Assembly (NCBI RefSeq): GCF_029338235.1
Contig: NZ_CP119785.1
Coordinates: 1,612,001 to 1,676,000, forward strand
Length of the DNA stretch: 64,000 nt
Direction: 5' to 3'
From: Haloarcula rara
Lineage (GTDB): Archaea; Halobacteriota; Halobacteria; Halobacteriales; Haloarculaceae
This document shows, piece after piece, positions 45,393 through 54,028 of the stretch. Position numbers and translations under genes: made by a program. Numbering within the stretch: the stretch's first letter is position 1; every line of letters starts with the position of its first letter. The notes under the pieces are model-generated. The model worked only from the letters and a program-made list of their open reading frames with translations, did not search any database and was not told where the DNA came from.

Positions 45393-46298
45393 ATGGCAAT
45401 TGGTGACGTGTACGACGCCGAGGACTGTGCGGACGTCCACTACGTCGACACCGGGATGTACGACGTGCCCGAGTACGGCTCCGTCTACATCGTCGACGCC
45501 GAGCGGCCGGCGCTCGTCGATACAGGCATCGGCGCTCGCTACGAGACCCTCCTCGAGGCGATGGAGACGGTCGGCGTCGCCCCCGAGGACCTCGAGGTCA
45601 TCGCTATCACGCACGTCCACCTCGACCACGCCGGCGGCGTGGGCTATCTCCTCTCCGAGTGTCCCGACGCGACGGTGTACGTCCACGAAATCGGTGCGCC
45701 CCACCTCGTCGACCCGACGCGGCTGTGGGAGGGGACCAAGCAGGCCGTCGGCGACCAGGTACAGTACTACGCCGAGCCAAAGCCGGTCCCCGAGGAGCGC
45801 ATCGTCGAACTCACCGATGGCGACGCTATCGACCTGGGGGACCACCGTCTCGAGGCCCACCACGCGCCGGGACATGCGCCCCATCAGGTCATCTTCTACG
45901 ACCCGGCCATCGACGGCGTGTTCACGGCCGACGCCGCGGGGCTGTTCACTCCCTCGACCGACGAGGTCAACGTGACCAGCCCGCCGGTGAACTTCGACCT
46001 CGAGGGGGCGCTCGAGGACGTCGAGACGATTCGGGAGCTCGACCCGGAGACGCTGCTGTACGCCCACTTCGGCACCGAGCCGACGGGCGACCGACTCGGC
46101 GAGTACGCCGAGAAGCTGGACGCGTGGGTCCAGACAGTGCGCGAGAAGCGCGCCGAACTCGAGGACGACGACGCCGTCGTCGACCACTTCGTCGAGACCG
46201 TCGAGACGCCCGCGGTCTGGGGCGAGCACAAGGCCAGCGAGGAGGTCGCGCTCAACGTGCGGGGTGTGCTCGTCATGTTGGACCGCCAGGAGAGCTGA
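45393..46298 (+). CDS. MBL fold metallo-hydrolase
   Basis: This 301-residue protein has a metallo-beta-lactamase fold. The metal-binding motif is ITHVHLDHAGGVGYL, followed by the third-ligand His in HHAPGHAPHQ and the bridging Asp in VFTADAAGL. The final ligand His is probably in LLYAHFGTEP. The C-terminal 60 residues are helical and acidic (LDAWVQTVREKRAELEDDD). It resembles ribonuclease Z/hydrolase-type haloarchaeal proteins with a C-terminal helical domain. Its substrate is unknown, and it is apparently a single-gene unit with a TATA region before the ATG. Confidence 0.85.
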   Translation: MAIGDVYDAEDCADVHYVDTGMYDVPEYGSVYIVDAERPALVDTGIGARYETLLEAMETVGVAPEDLEVIAITHVHLDHAGGVGYLLSECPDATVYVHEIGAPHLVDPTRLWEGTKQAVGDQVQYYAEPKPVPEERIVELTDGDAIDLGDHRLEAHHAPGHAPHQVIFYDPAIDGVFTADAAGLFTPSTDEVNVTSPPVNFDLEGALEDVETIRELDPETLLYAHFGTEPTGDRLGEYAEKLDAWVQTVREKRAELEDDDAVVDHFVETVETPAVWGEHKASEEVALNVRGVLVMLDRQES

Positions 46299-46405
46299 GG
46301 CGGACTCTCCGCAGCCAGACCCCGACTACCGAACCGTCGTCTGAGACCGAACTGGCGGCCGGATGACGGAACTTATACAACGGCCGCTCTTGGATTGCGT
46401 GTACG

Positions 46406-48286
46406 ATGGCCGCAACGGAGCTGTTATTGCTTGTCGCGGGCATAATCGCGATCGGCGTTATCGCGCAGCTGCTCTCGAGTCGGCTTCAGGTCCCAAGTAT
46501 TATCTTCTACATCGCTGCCGGGCTCGCGCTGGGTGAGCCCGGGCTGGAGATTCTCACGGCAGAGACGTTCGGGAGCGGTCTGCAGACTATCGTCGGCATC
46601 GCCGTCGCTATCATCGTCTTCGAGGGCGCGTTCCATCTCAAGATAGAGCGAATCAAAGAAGCGCCACAGGCCGCGGTCCGCCTGGTGACTATCGGCGCAC
46701 TCATCGCGCTTGCGGGGACCGCCGCCACCGTCAAGTACGCCTTCGGCGTCCCGTGGAACCTCTCGCTGACCATCGGCGCGTTGCTGGTCGCGACCGGCCC
46801 GACCGTCGTCACGCCGATTCTCGACGTCGTGCCGGTCAGGGACCGGGTGGCGGCTGCACTGGAGACCGAGGGCATCATCAACGACGTCACCGCGGCCATC
46901 CTCGCTATCGTCTTCTTCAAGACTGTCAACCCAGAGGCCGTCGCGGAGGGGTTCCTGAACGCCTTCTTCAGACGGCTCGGCACGGGACTGCTCGTCGGGA
47001 TTCTCGTCGCCGCCATCCTCTACTACCTGATTCGATACATCGACCTCTCGCCCGACAGCGCGCCCCGTAACGCGCGACTGCTGGTGCTTGCCGGCGCGCT
47101 GGTGGCCTACGCCGTCGCGAACTGGCAGGCCACCGAGGCCGGCGTCGCCGCCGTCGCCGTGGCCGGGTTCCTGCTGGGGAACGCCGATATCCCCTACGAG
47201 GCCGATATCGAGGACTTCAAGGGCGACATCACCTTGCTCGTGCTGTCTTTCGTCTTCATCGCGCTAGCGGCGCTGCTCGAGATAGACGTACTCGTCGGGC
47301 TGGGGCTCCCGGGACTGGCCGTCGTGGCCGTCGTCGCGCTGGTCCTCCGGCCGATTCTCGTGTTCATCTCGACGATGGGCGACCGCTTTACGCGGGAGGA
47401 GCGCGTGTTCATGAGCTTCGTCGGCCCGCGGGGTATCATCCCGGCCTCGGTCGCGACGCTCTTTGCGGTCGAGCTCCGAATCGCCGCCGAGGAGCTGAAC
47501 AACCCAGTACTGGCCGAGCAAGCGAGCATACTGCTGGGCGTGGTCTTTCTCACTATCTTGCTGACGGCGGTCTTCGAGGGCGGTCTCGCCCGACATATCG
47601 CGGAGAAACTGGACGTGATACCAATGCGAGTAATCATCGTCGGCGGCGGACAGGTGGGCCGAGCGCTCGCCACGCGCCTCGAAGACAGAGGCGAGAACGT
47701 CGTCATCATCGAGGAGGACGAACAGGTCGTCGAACTCACCCGAAACGACGGGTTCAGCGTGAAGGCGGGCAACGGGACGGACACGGACGTGCTCCGGTCG
47801 GCCGGGGCAGAGAACGCAAAGACCGTCGTGGCCGCGACCGGCGACGACGACGCGAACCTGCTGGTCGCCCAGCTGGCGAACTCGAAGTTCGACATCGACC
47901 GAATCATCGCCCGGGCGAACAACCCCGACAACGTCGAGGCCTTCGAGGACCTCGGGGTGCGGACCATCTCCTCGGCGATGGCGACGGCGTGGGCCATCGA
48001 CAACCAGATCGAACGCCCCGCCATCGCCCACTGGATGACCGACGTGGGCCGGACCGGCGACGTCCAGGAGGTGGAGGTCAAGAACCCCGACCTGCTGGGC
48101 AAGTCTGTCAGCGACGTCGGCCCGACGCTCCCCGAGGCCTGTCTCATCGCCCTGGTCAGCGGCGGCGACCACAAGGAGGCCGAGGTCCCCACCGCAGACT
48201 ACGTCCTGCAGGAGGGCGACATGGTCACGCTGCTTGGCCGCAAGGAGTCGGTGCGAGACGGCATGAAGCTGGTCACCAAGACGTAG
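46406..48286 (+). CDS. CPA1-type Na+/H+ antiporter with TrkA-N and TrkA-C domains
   Basis: This 626-residue protein has about 12 membrane helices (residues 1-400) of the NhaP/CPA1 antiporter family, including the ion-path motif TGPTVVTPILDV and ETEGIINDVTAAI. A TrkA-N nucleotide-binding domain starts at MRVIIVGGGQVGRALATRL (about 410-525), with the acidic NAD-binding end VVIIEED. A TrkA-C domain follows (about 545-626; LIALVSGGDHKEAEVPTADY). It likely couples proton gradient to Na+ or K+ movement and is gated by nucleotide binding, important in high salt. Confidence 0.9.
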   Translation: MAATELLLLVAGIIAIGVIAQLLSSRLQVPSIIFYIAAGLALGEPGLEILTAETFGSGLQTIVGIAVAIIVFEGAFHLKIERIKEAPQAAVRLVTIGALIALAGTAATVKYAFGVPWNLSLTIGALLVATGPTVVTPILDVVPVRDRVAAALETEGIINDVTAAILAIVFFKTVNPEAVAEGFLNAFFRRLGTGLLVGILVAAILYYLIRYIDLSPDSAPRNARLLVLAGALVAYAVANWQATEAGVAAVAVAGFLLGNADIPYEADIEDFKGDITLLVLSFVFIALAALLEIDVLVGLGLPGLAVVAVVALVLRPILVFISTMGDRFTREERVFMSFVGPRGIIPASVATLFAVELRIAAEELNNPVLAEQASILLGVVFLTILLTAVFEGGLARHIAEKLDVIPMRVIIVGGGQVGRALATRLEDRGENVVIIEEDEQVVELTRNDGFSVKAGNGTDTDVLRSAGAENAKTVVAATGDDDANLLVAQLANSKFDIDRIIARANNPDNVEAFEDLGVRTISSAMATAWAIDNQIERPAIAHWMTDVGRTGDVQEVEVKNPDLLGKSVSDVGPTLPEACLIALVSGGDHKEAEVPTADYVLQEGDMVTLLGRKESVRDGMKLVTKT

Positions 48287-48376
48287 CCCACTGGGGCCAC
48301 ACGCTGGTTCGCTTCGCTCGACCCCGTCGCCACACCCAACCACAGCGTTATCTGGTTGGATGTCCAAACTTTCAGG

Positions 48377-48964
48377 ATGGCAGATAATAAGAGCGGGCGA
48401 GACGAGCAAGCCGACAACGAGCAACGACGGCAGCGACAGCGCGACATCGTCGCGGAGCTAGAACGGGGCGACGAGACCGAACCCCCGATAGGTGCGGACG
48501 AACTCGAGAAACTCGAACCGGAGTTAGCGGCAGTGACGTTCCCGGCGACAGGCGCCGAGGTCGTCGAGACCGTGGGGGACCGTTCGCTCGGGCCCGCGAC
48601 CATCGGGGATTTCCTTCCCGAAACCGAGACCGAGACGTTCGCGGACCCCCAGGCGGTCCAGCAACGGCTCCGTCGGCCCACCATCGCCAGCGCGATGAAG
48701 CGTCTCATCGAGGCCAACGCGGCTATCTCGAACGACCGGCTGCGGGACTCCCAGCGGGAGGCCTACGAGCGGACCTTCCGCGAACTCAGGGACATCGACG
48801 CCGTCGACGAGGACGAGGGTATCGGCGCCGTCGCGGACTGGGTCGTCGAGCAAATTGACGAGAAAGGCAAACTCCCCGGCTCGCGGGCGGTCCGCCGGCA
48901 GGCCGCGAAGGTCTGCCGGGAGAACGGCTACGAGGTCCGCAACGACGAGTGGCTCGGTATCTGA
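48377..48964 (+). CDS. Haloarchaeal conserved protein of unknown function (possibly DUF5789-like)
   Basis: This 195-residue acidic protein lacks membrane segments. The first 30 residues are charged and probably disordered. A conserved-looking part, [20 protein letters not shown], resembles the DUF2795/DUF5789 type of small haloarchaeal domains. The rest is helical ([38 protein letters not shown]). The C-terminal [20 protein letters not shown] could bind nucleic acid. The internal ATG is chosen because MADNKSG is a typical start, with upstream codons outside the coding style. The family name is uncertain. Confidence 0.6.
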   Translation: MADNKSGRDEQADNEQRRQRQRDIVAELERGDETEPPIGADELEKLEPELAAVTFPATGAEVVETVGDRSLGPATIGDFLPETETETFADPQAVQQRLRRPTIASAMKRLIEANAAISNDRLRDSQREAYERTFRELRDIDAVDEDEGIGAVADWVVEQIDEKGKLPGSRAVRRQAAKVCRENGYEVRNDEWLGI

Positions 48965-48973
48965 ACGGCGCCC

Positions 48974-50104
48974 CTATCGATGGAACTCGATGGCTGCACC
49001 TTGGCCGAAGCCGACGCATTCGGTCGCCAGTCCCAGTTCGGCGTCCCGGCGGGCCATCTCGTGGACCAGCGTCACCGGGAGGCGCGCGCCCGAGGCGCCG
49101 AGCGGGTGGCCGATGGCGATGGCGCCGCCGTTGACGTTGAACGCGTCGTCGTCGAACCCTAGTTCACGCTGGCAGTAGACGGTCTGGGCGGCGAAGGCCT
49201 CGTTGAGCTCCACGAGGTCGTAGTCGTCGGTGGCCCGGCCGGTCCGCTCGGTGAGCTGGCGGACCGCCGGCACCGGGCCGATACCCATCACCGTCGGGTC
49301 GACGCCGACGACCTCGTGGGCACCGATCTCGGCGAGGACGTCCAGTCCGTTCGCGTCGGCGAACTCGCGGCTCGTGACCACGAGTCCGGCCGCGCCGTCA
49401 GAGACCTGCGAGGCGTTACCCGGCGTCACCGTCCCGTCTGATTTGAACACCGTGGGCAGGCCCGCGAGCGTCTCCAGCGAGGTGTCCCGACGGATACCCT
49501 CGTCCTCGGTGACGGTCCCCTCGTCAGTGTTGATGGGGACGAGTTCGTCGTCGAAGCGACCCGAATCTGTCGCGTCGGCGGCCCGTTCGTGGCTCCGGAG
49601 CGCGTACTCGTCCTGGCGCTCTCGACTCACCCCGTGTTCCTCGGCGACTTTCTCGGCTGTCATCCCCATCTGGAGCTCGCCGATGTTGTAGTGCTCCGCG
49701 AGGCGGGGGTGGACGTTGTGGGTGTTCTCGCCCATCGGGACTCTCGACATCGACTCGACGCCGCCGGCGATAAGCACCTCGCGCTGGCCCGCCGCGATAG
49801 CGTCGGCGGCCCGCATCAGCGCCTCCGCCGAGGAGGCACACCAGCGGTTGATGGTCGACCCCGGCACGCCCTCGCCCAGGTCCGATAGCAGCGAGATGAC
49901 GCGGGCCACGTTGTTGCCTTGCTCGCCCCGCTGCTGGGCACAGCCCCACAGCAGGTCCTCGACCGCGTCGGGGTCGATACCCGTCCGAGAGAGCAGTTCG
50001 TTCACCAGCGGAATCGAGAGGTCCTCGCTGCGGACTCCCGCGAGGGCCCCGTCTTCCTTGCCTTGCGGGGTGCGGACGGCGCTGACGATAACCGGTGTTG
50101 GCAT
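48974..50104 (-). CDS. Thiolase family acetyl-CoA acyltransferase
   Basis: This 376-residue thiolase has the nucleophile Cys89 in [11 protein letters not shown], the active-site His in [16 protein letters not shown] and the second catalytic Cys in [12 protein letters not shown]. It condenses or cleaves acyl-CoA chains. The sequence context ([23 protein letters not shown]) fits a 3-ketoacyl-CoA thiolase of beta-oxidation or the PHA beta-ketothiolase. It could supply precursors to the pha genes 50 kb away, but this cannot be decided from sequence. The ATG is chosen over a GTG three codons earlier. Confidence 0.9.
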   Translation of the reverse strand: MPTPVIVSAVRTPQGKEDGALAGVRSEDLSIPLVNELLSRTGIDPDAVEDLLWGCAQQRGEQGNNVARVISLLSDLGEGVPGSTINRWCASSAEALMRAADAIAAGQREVLIAGGVESMSRVPMGENTHNVHPRLAEHYNIGELQMGMTAEKVAEEHGVSRERQDEYALRSHERAADATDSGRFDDELVPINTDEGTVTEDEGIRRDTSLETLAGLPTVFKSDGTVTPGNASQVSDGAAGLVVTSREFADANGLDVLAEIGAHEVVGVDPTVMGIGPVPAVRQLTERTGRATDDYDLVELNEAFAAQTVYCQRELGFDDDAFNVNGGAIAIGHPLGASGARLPVTLVHEMARRDAELGLATECVGFGQGAAIEFHR

Positions 50105-50168
50105 GGCCGCCACAACGACCGCAGTCGTGTTAAACCCTCACAAACTCACGGCCACGGACGCGGGGTTG

Positions 50169-50639
50169 TTATGCCGACTCGTCGACGTCGAATCCCGGTG
50201 GGAGCCCGGTGTGTTTGTAGCCGGTCCACTCCTCGACTGCGAACCGATAGACGGTCACGTCCTCGGTCTCCATGGCGGCCTCGATGACGTCCGGACGCCA
50301 GGCCGCCTCCAGGACCGGCACGATATCGTCCCACTCGTCGTCAGAGATGGCGTCGACGGTACCGGTCAGCAGGGCGCTCTCCCAGCTGAAGGGGCTCTCG
50401 GCGGCGTAGGTCAGAAACACCGCGCGGTCGGTCGCCTCGACGAGCCCGCGCTTGCGGCTGTCGGGGCCGCCGACGAACGTGAAATACAGCGTCTCCCCGT
50501 CGTCGTAGCCAAAGGACATCGGGAGCAGGTACGGAACCCCGTCGGTCGGGAGGCCAAGCACCCCCATCTTCCGATTCGCCAGGAACGCCCTGATGGCGTC
50601 GTCGTCCATCTCCGTGAGCTGTATCTCCTCAACTGTCAT
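50169..50639 (-). CDS. Pyridoxamine 5'-phosphate oxidase-like flavin-binding protein (paralogue)
   Basis: This 156-residue split-barrel protein is clearly homologous to the gene at 18366-18896 (shared GVLGLPTDGVP, TLYFTFVGGPDSRK, WESALLTGTVDAI, AAWRPD). It lacks the 13-residue insertion found in that protein, so it represents the uninterrupted form. It probably binds FMN or F420. It lies alone between the thiolase gene and the AAA gene, from which it is divergent. Confidence 0.85.
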   Translation of the reverse strand: MTVEEIQLTEMDDDAIRAFLANRKMGVLGLPTDGVPYLLPMSFGYDDGETLYFTFVGGPDSRKRGLVEATDRAVFLTYAAESPFSWESALLTGTVDAISDDEWDDIVPVLEAAWRPDVIEAAMETEDVTVYRFAVEEWTGYKHTGLPPGFDVDESA

Positions 50640-50753
50640 ACGAATGGAACTTCGGCGCAGCCGCGAATAAGTGGTTCGGCGATTCCCGCCACGCGAATGG
50701 GGCTCGACTCGCTTCGAGTCACTTATGACCGTCCCGAGGTAAACTGCGTGGGA

Positions 50754-52109
50754 ATGAGCAATCCGGAACTGGACGTCGTGGAGTTCTTGCTGACGACGAC
50801 TATCTACAGCGAGCGGCGAGACCTCGACCCCGACGACCTGCCGCCGGCCTACCGAACGGTGTTCTGGACCGACGGGGACATCGAGCGCCCCCTGTCGGCG
50901 ACGACCTCGACGGCGCGGGAGGCCACCGGCGTCGAGCGGCCGTGGCAGGCGGTCTCGGGGCTGATGTTCACTGACCGTGACGACTTCTCAGGGACTATCT
51001 CCTTTACCGACCGGGACCTCGCCGAGGAGTGGTTCCTGGAACGGGCCGACGCCAGTACCATCGAGTCGAACCCGGTGCTCGCGGCCGAGTACGGCGACGA
51101 CTACGACGTGGACTACGACGCCGCCCGCGAGGGCAATCGACCGGCGCGGGCCGACCGCGCCTTTATCGACGCGATGCTGGAGGAGGCCTTCGACAGCGAG
51201 GACGAGGACGACGAGGAGATGCTCGACCTCGTCGACGTCCGCGCCCCCGCGGAGGTCGAGACGACGCTCAACGACCTCGTCCTGACCCCCGACCAGGAAG
51301 GCGAGATTCAGAAGATAGTGAAGGCCATCGAACACCGCGACTACCTGGCCCGCATCGGCCTGCGCGAAATCGGGAAACTGCTGTTTGTCGGCCCGCCGGG
51401 CACCGGCAAGACCTCCGTCGCCCGCGCGCTGGCTCACGACCTCGACCTCCCCTTCGTCGAGGTGAAACTGTCGATGATTACCAGCCAGTATCTCGGCGAG
51501 ACGGCGAAAAACGTCGAGAAGGTCTTCGAGGTCGCAAAGCGGCTCTCGCCCTGTATCCTCTTTATGGACGAGTTCGACTTTGTCGCGAAGACTCGCTCCT
51601 CGGACGAGCACGCCGCCATCAAGCGCGCGGTCAACACCCTGCTGAAGAGCATCGACGAGATATCCCTGATTCAGGACGAGGTCCTGCTCATCGGCGCGAC
51701 GAACCACCCCGACCAGCTCGACGCCGCGGCGTGGCGCCGCTTCGACGAGATTGTCAACTTCCCCAAGCCCGACCGGGGGATGCGCGCGGACATCCTCCGC
51801 ATCGTCACCCGGCAGATGGACATCACGGAATTCGACCCGGACACGCTCGCGGAGCTGACAGAGGGCCTGACCGGCAGCGACCTCCGGATGGTGCTGCGGG
51901 AGGCAGTCCTGGAGGCCCTGACCGAGGAGCGGACCACGCTCACCCAGGACGACCTCGAGGACGCCATCAAGGACTTCGAGGAGCGTGACAACCTGAAGAA
52001 CATGGACATGATAGACGGCGACCACGACGCGCTCGTGGCGGGCGGGGACTTCACCGACGACAGCGCCGACGCGGCCTCGGACGGCGGGCACGACCACGAC
52101 CACGACTAG
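50754..52109 (+). CDS. AAA+ ATPase with acidic linker and His/Asp-rich tail
   Basis: This 451-residue protein has a classical AAA module at about 200-420: Walker A GPPGTGKTS (213-221), Walker B ILFMDEFDFV, sensor 1 VLLIGATNHPDQLDA, arginine finger in WRRFDEIV, and sensor 2 LTGSDLRMVL. The first 160 residues are a separate acidic domain (ERRDLDPDDLPPAYRTVFW) with no recognised family, so it may be an unfolding or remodelling ATPase with its own adaptor domain rather than PAN or Cdc48. The tail is GGHDHDHD, possibly metal-binding. The TAG stop abuts a hairpin. Confidence 0.8.
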   Translation: MSNPELDVVEFLLTTTIYSERRDLDPDDLPPAYRTVFWTDGDIERPLSATTSTAREATGVERPWQAVSGLMFTDRDDFSGTISFTDRDLAEEWFLERADASTIESNPVLAAEYGDDYDVDYDAAREGNRPARADRAFIDAMLEEAFDSEDEDDEEMLDLVDVRAPAEVETTLNDLVLTPDQEGEIQKIVKAIEHRDYLARIGLREIGKLLFVGPPGTGKTSVARALAHDLDLPFVEVKLSMITSQYLGETAKNVEKVFEVAKRLSPCILFMDEFDFVAKTRSSDEHAAIKRAVNTLLKSIDEISLIQDEVLLIGATNHPDQLDAAAWRRFDEIVNFPKPDRGMRADILRIVTRQMDITEFDPDTLAELTEGLTGSDLRMVLREAVLEALTEERTTLTQDDLEDAIKDFEERDNLKNMDMIDGDHDALVAGGDFTDDSADAASDGGHDHDHD

Positions 52110-52130
52110 CGAGGGACCGGCGGTCCCTCG
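52110..52130 (+). terminator. Hairpin abutting the AAA gene stop codon
   Basis: CGAGGGACC and GGTCCCTCG form a perfect 9-bp stem with a 3-nt loop immediately after TAG. The following 45 bases contain another weak inverted repeat (GTGCGAGCGGCGTGAGCCACG). It lies between the convergent AAA and universal stress genes. Confidence 0.5.
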
Positions 52131-52177
52131 GGTAGTGCGAGCGGCGTGAGCCACGAGCACTGCGAAGCCGCAGCGGC

Positions 52178-52612
52178 CTACTCACTTCTGACCAGCACCA
52201 CGTCGTAGGAGCCGTCGGTGGCGATGCGGTTGCCGACGCTCGATGCCGTCGTCGTGAGGCGGCCGGCGTCGTCCGAGCCGACGAAGACCATGTCGGCGCT
52301 GTTGCGCTTTGCGACCTTGCGGACGGGCTTGGCGATGCGGTTGCCGGTGACGCTCCGGCTACACCGCTCGTACTCGAAGGTCGCCTCGGGCGCGATATCG
52401 GTGACCTGTTGGCGCAGCGTCGTCACGATAGCCTCCAGATCGAAGGGCTCGCCGGCCGGGAGCCAGCCTCGTTCCCGGGCGTAGGCGGCGTTGCGCTGTG
52501 GAATCACGCTGACGACGATGATGTCTTCGCCGAGCGGGTCGGCGAACTCGCGGGCGCGTTCGAGCGCGGTGACGGTACGCTGGGCGCCGTCGAACGGGAC
52601 GACGAAGGTCAT
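52178..52612 (-). CDS. Universal stress protein family (UspA)
   Basis: This 144-residue protein is a single UspA domain. It starts MTFVVPFDGAQRTVTAL, with the second strand IIVVSVIPQ. The ATP-binding glycine signature is degenerate (VFVGSDDAGRLTTTASSVGN; consensus G-x2-G-x9-G-S/T). It may therefore bind nucleotide weakly. Upstream on the minus strand, TATATTTTCGG is a TATA-like box about 25 nt before the start. A double palindrome lies between this gene and the divergent MBL gene. Confidence 0.85.
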   Translation of the reverse strand: MTFVVPFDGAQRTVTALERAREFADPLGEDIIVVSVIPQRNAAYARERGWLPAGEPFDLEAIVTTLRQQVTDIAPEATFEYERCSRSVTGNRIAKPVRKVAKRNSADMVFVGSDDAGRLTTTASSVGNRIATDGSYDVVLVRSE

Positions 52613-52682
52613 ATCGGCCCCAACGGCGAGACCGAAAATATACCTCTCGGACCTCGGTGGCCGAGCCCGAAACGCGGGACTT

Positions 52683-52762
52683 ATACTGCCGGCTGTAAGT
52701 TCGCAAAGATGTTCGCCACCCCGGGGTGGCGAATTACTTCAGTTTGTTACAGCCGGCAGTAT
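52683..52762. repeat. Double palindrome in a divergent promoter region
   Basis: A perfect 16-bp inverted repeat, ATACTGCCGGCTGTAA (52683-52698) and its complement (52747-52762), encloses a perfect 22-bp palindrome at 52712-52733 centred on CCCCGGGG (arms TTCGCCACCCC/GGGGTGGCGAA). The whole 80-bp unit could fold into a cruciform. It lies between divergent uspA and the MBL gene, 30 nt before the latter's start. Confidence 0.75.
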
Positions 52763-52791
52763 TAGGACCTTCGCCGCGAGAGTGTCCGGCG

Positions 52792-53667
52792 ATGGAGGTC
52801 ACGCTGCTGGGCACTGGCGACACGACGGGCACACCGACCATCGGCTGTGACTGTGACACCTGCGAGCGGGCTCGCGACCCGGACGACCCACTGCGCGAGC
52901 GCCTGGCCGAGCGGGGCGTGGACGCCCAGGGCGGCGTCGAGCGGTCGCGCTTTTCGGTCTACCTGGCAAACGACGCGACGGGCGAGACGCTGCTGGTCGA
53001 CGTCAGCCCCGACTTCCGCCACCAGTTCCTGCGAGAAGGGGTCCCGTTGCCCGACGCCGCCATCGTCACCCACGTCCACTTCGACCACCTCGACGGGCTG
53101 GGCAATGCCTACCGGCTGTTCGACGACCTGCCGGTGTACGCGGCCGACGAGACCGACCCCGTCACCGGCGAGAGCGTCGCCGAGGGTATCAGAAGCCGCT
53201 ACGACTACCTCGACACCGTCTCTGTCCACCCCCGGACGCCCTACGAGCCCTTCGAGGTGGCCGGCTTCGAAGTAACACTTGTGCCCGTGGAACACCCGCC
53301 GCTGCTGTGCTACGGGCTGCGTATCGAGGAGCCCGAGACCGGCGCCGTCCTGGCTATCTCGGGGGACACCTGTTACGGGATTCCGGACCGCTCGCGTGCG
53401 GTGCTGTCGGGCGCCGACCTGGCCCTGGTCGAGGGAATCGTCCACGCCGAGGCCTGCGAGCGCCACCCCAGGGGCGGGGCCCACCACGACGCCGACGGCG
53501 TCCCGCGGACGTTCGGCACGAAACACATGACGCTCTCTGGCGCCCGGGACTTCGCCGCCGACATCGGCGCTGACGACTACCGCATCGTCCACACGGCTCA
53601 CTTCGTCCCGGCCCAGCGGGCCTTCGCCGACGATATCGCCGTCGACGGCGAGCGCTTCTCGCTGTGA
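52792..53667 (+). CDS. MBL fold metallo-hydrolase, PhnP-like
   Basis: This 291-residue protein has a PhnP/phosphodiesterase-like metallo-beta-lactamase fold: MEVTLLGTGDTTGTPTIGC, Cys pairs GCDCDTC that may bind a structural zinc as in PhnP, the metal motif THVHFDHLDGL, the third-ligand region VEHPPLLCYGLRIE, the bridging Asp in AISGDTCYG and a final motif VHTAHFV. PhnP cleaves phosphoribosyl cyclic phosphates; this protein's substrate is not known. The chosen ATG lies just after the double palindrome; an in-frame extension upstream runs through that palindrome and is unlikely to be coding. Confidence 0.85.
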   Translation: MEVTLLGTGDTTGTPTIGCDCDTCERARDPDDPLRERLAERGVDAQGGVERSRFSVYLANDATGETLLVDVSPDFRHQFLREGVPLPDAAIVTHVHFDHLDGLGNAYRLFDDLPVYAADETDPVTGESVAEGIRSRYDYLDTVSVHPRTPYEPFEVAGFEVTLVPVEHPPLLCYGLRIEEPETGAVLAISGDTCYGIPDRSRAVLSGADLALVEGIVHAEACERHPRGGAHHDADGVPRTFGTKHMTLSGARDFAADIGADDYRIVHTAHFVPAQRAFADDIAVDGERFSL

Positions 53668-53710
53668 CGGCTAGCTTCATGAACTGAGGCGGCCCGGACA
53701 CCTTTGTACG

Positions 53711-54028
53711 ATGGCCGTGAACACACCGTTCATGGAACGGCGCGGAATCGCGGAGGCAGGCGGCGCGGCTATCGCAAGCGGTGTGCTCGCCATCGGCGCG
53801 CTGTGGCTGGCCGTCGGCTACATCGACTGGGTCCTCGTCGTCGGGCTCGCCCTCGGCGTCGCCATCGCTGCCGCGGCGAACTACCGCGCCCGGACCGGTC
53901 ACGCTGACGCGGTCAAAACGGCGGCCCCCGAGGTGACCGCCGACAACTTCGAGAACTACACGCCGGTGAAAGCCGGCGACGGCGGCACCGAGGGTCTGGA
54001 GAACGACGGCGACCGCGACTCGGAGTAA
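53711..54028 (+). CDS. Small membrane protein with acidic tail
   Basis: This 105-residue protein has two hydrophobic helices (about 15-35 and 40-58; AAIASGVLAIGALWLAVGYI and VLVVGLALGVAIAAAANY) followed by an acidic soluble tail (ENYTPVKAGDGGTEG). It is a typical small haloarchaeal membrane protein of unknown function. It stands 40 bp after the MBL gene on the same strand, and its stop is directly adjacent to the end of the convergent PD-(D/E)XK-like gene. Confidence 0.65.
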   Translation: MAVNTPFMERRGIAEAGGAAIASGVLAIGALWLAVGYIDWVLVVGLALGVAIAAAANYRARTGHADAVKTAAPEVTADNFENYTPVKAGDGGTEGLENDGDRDSE

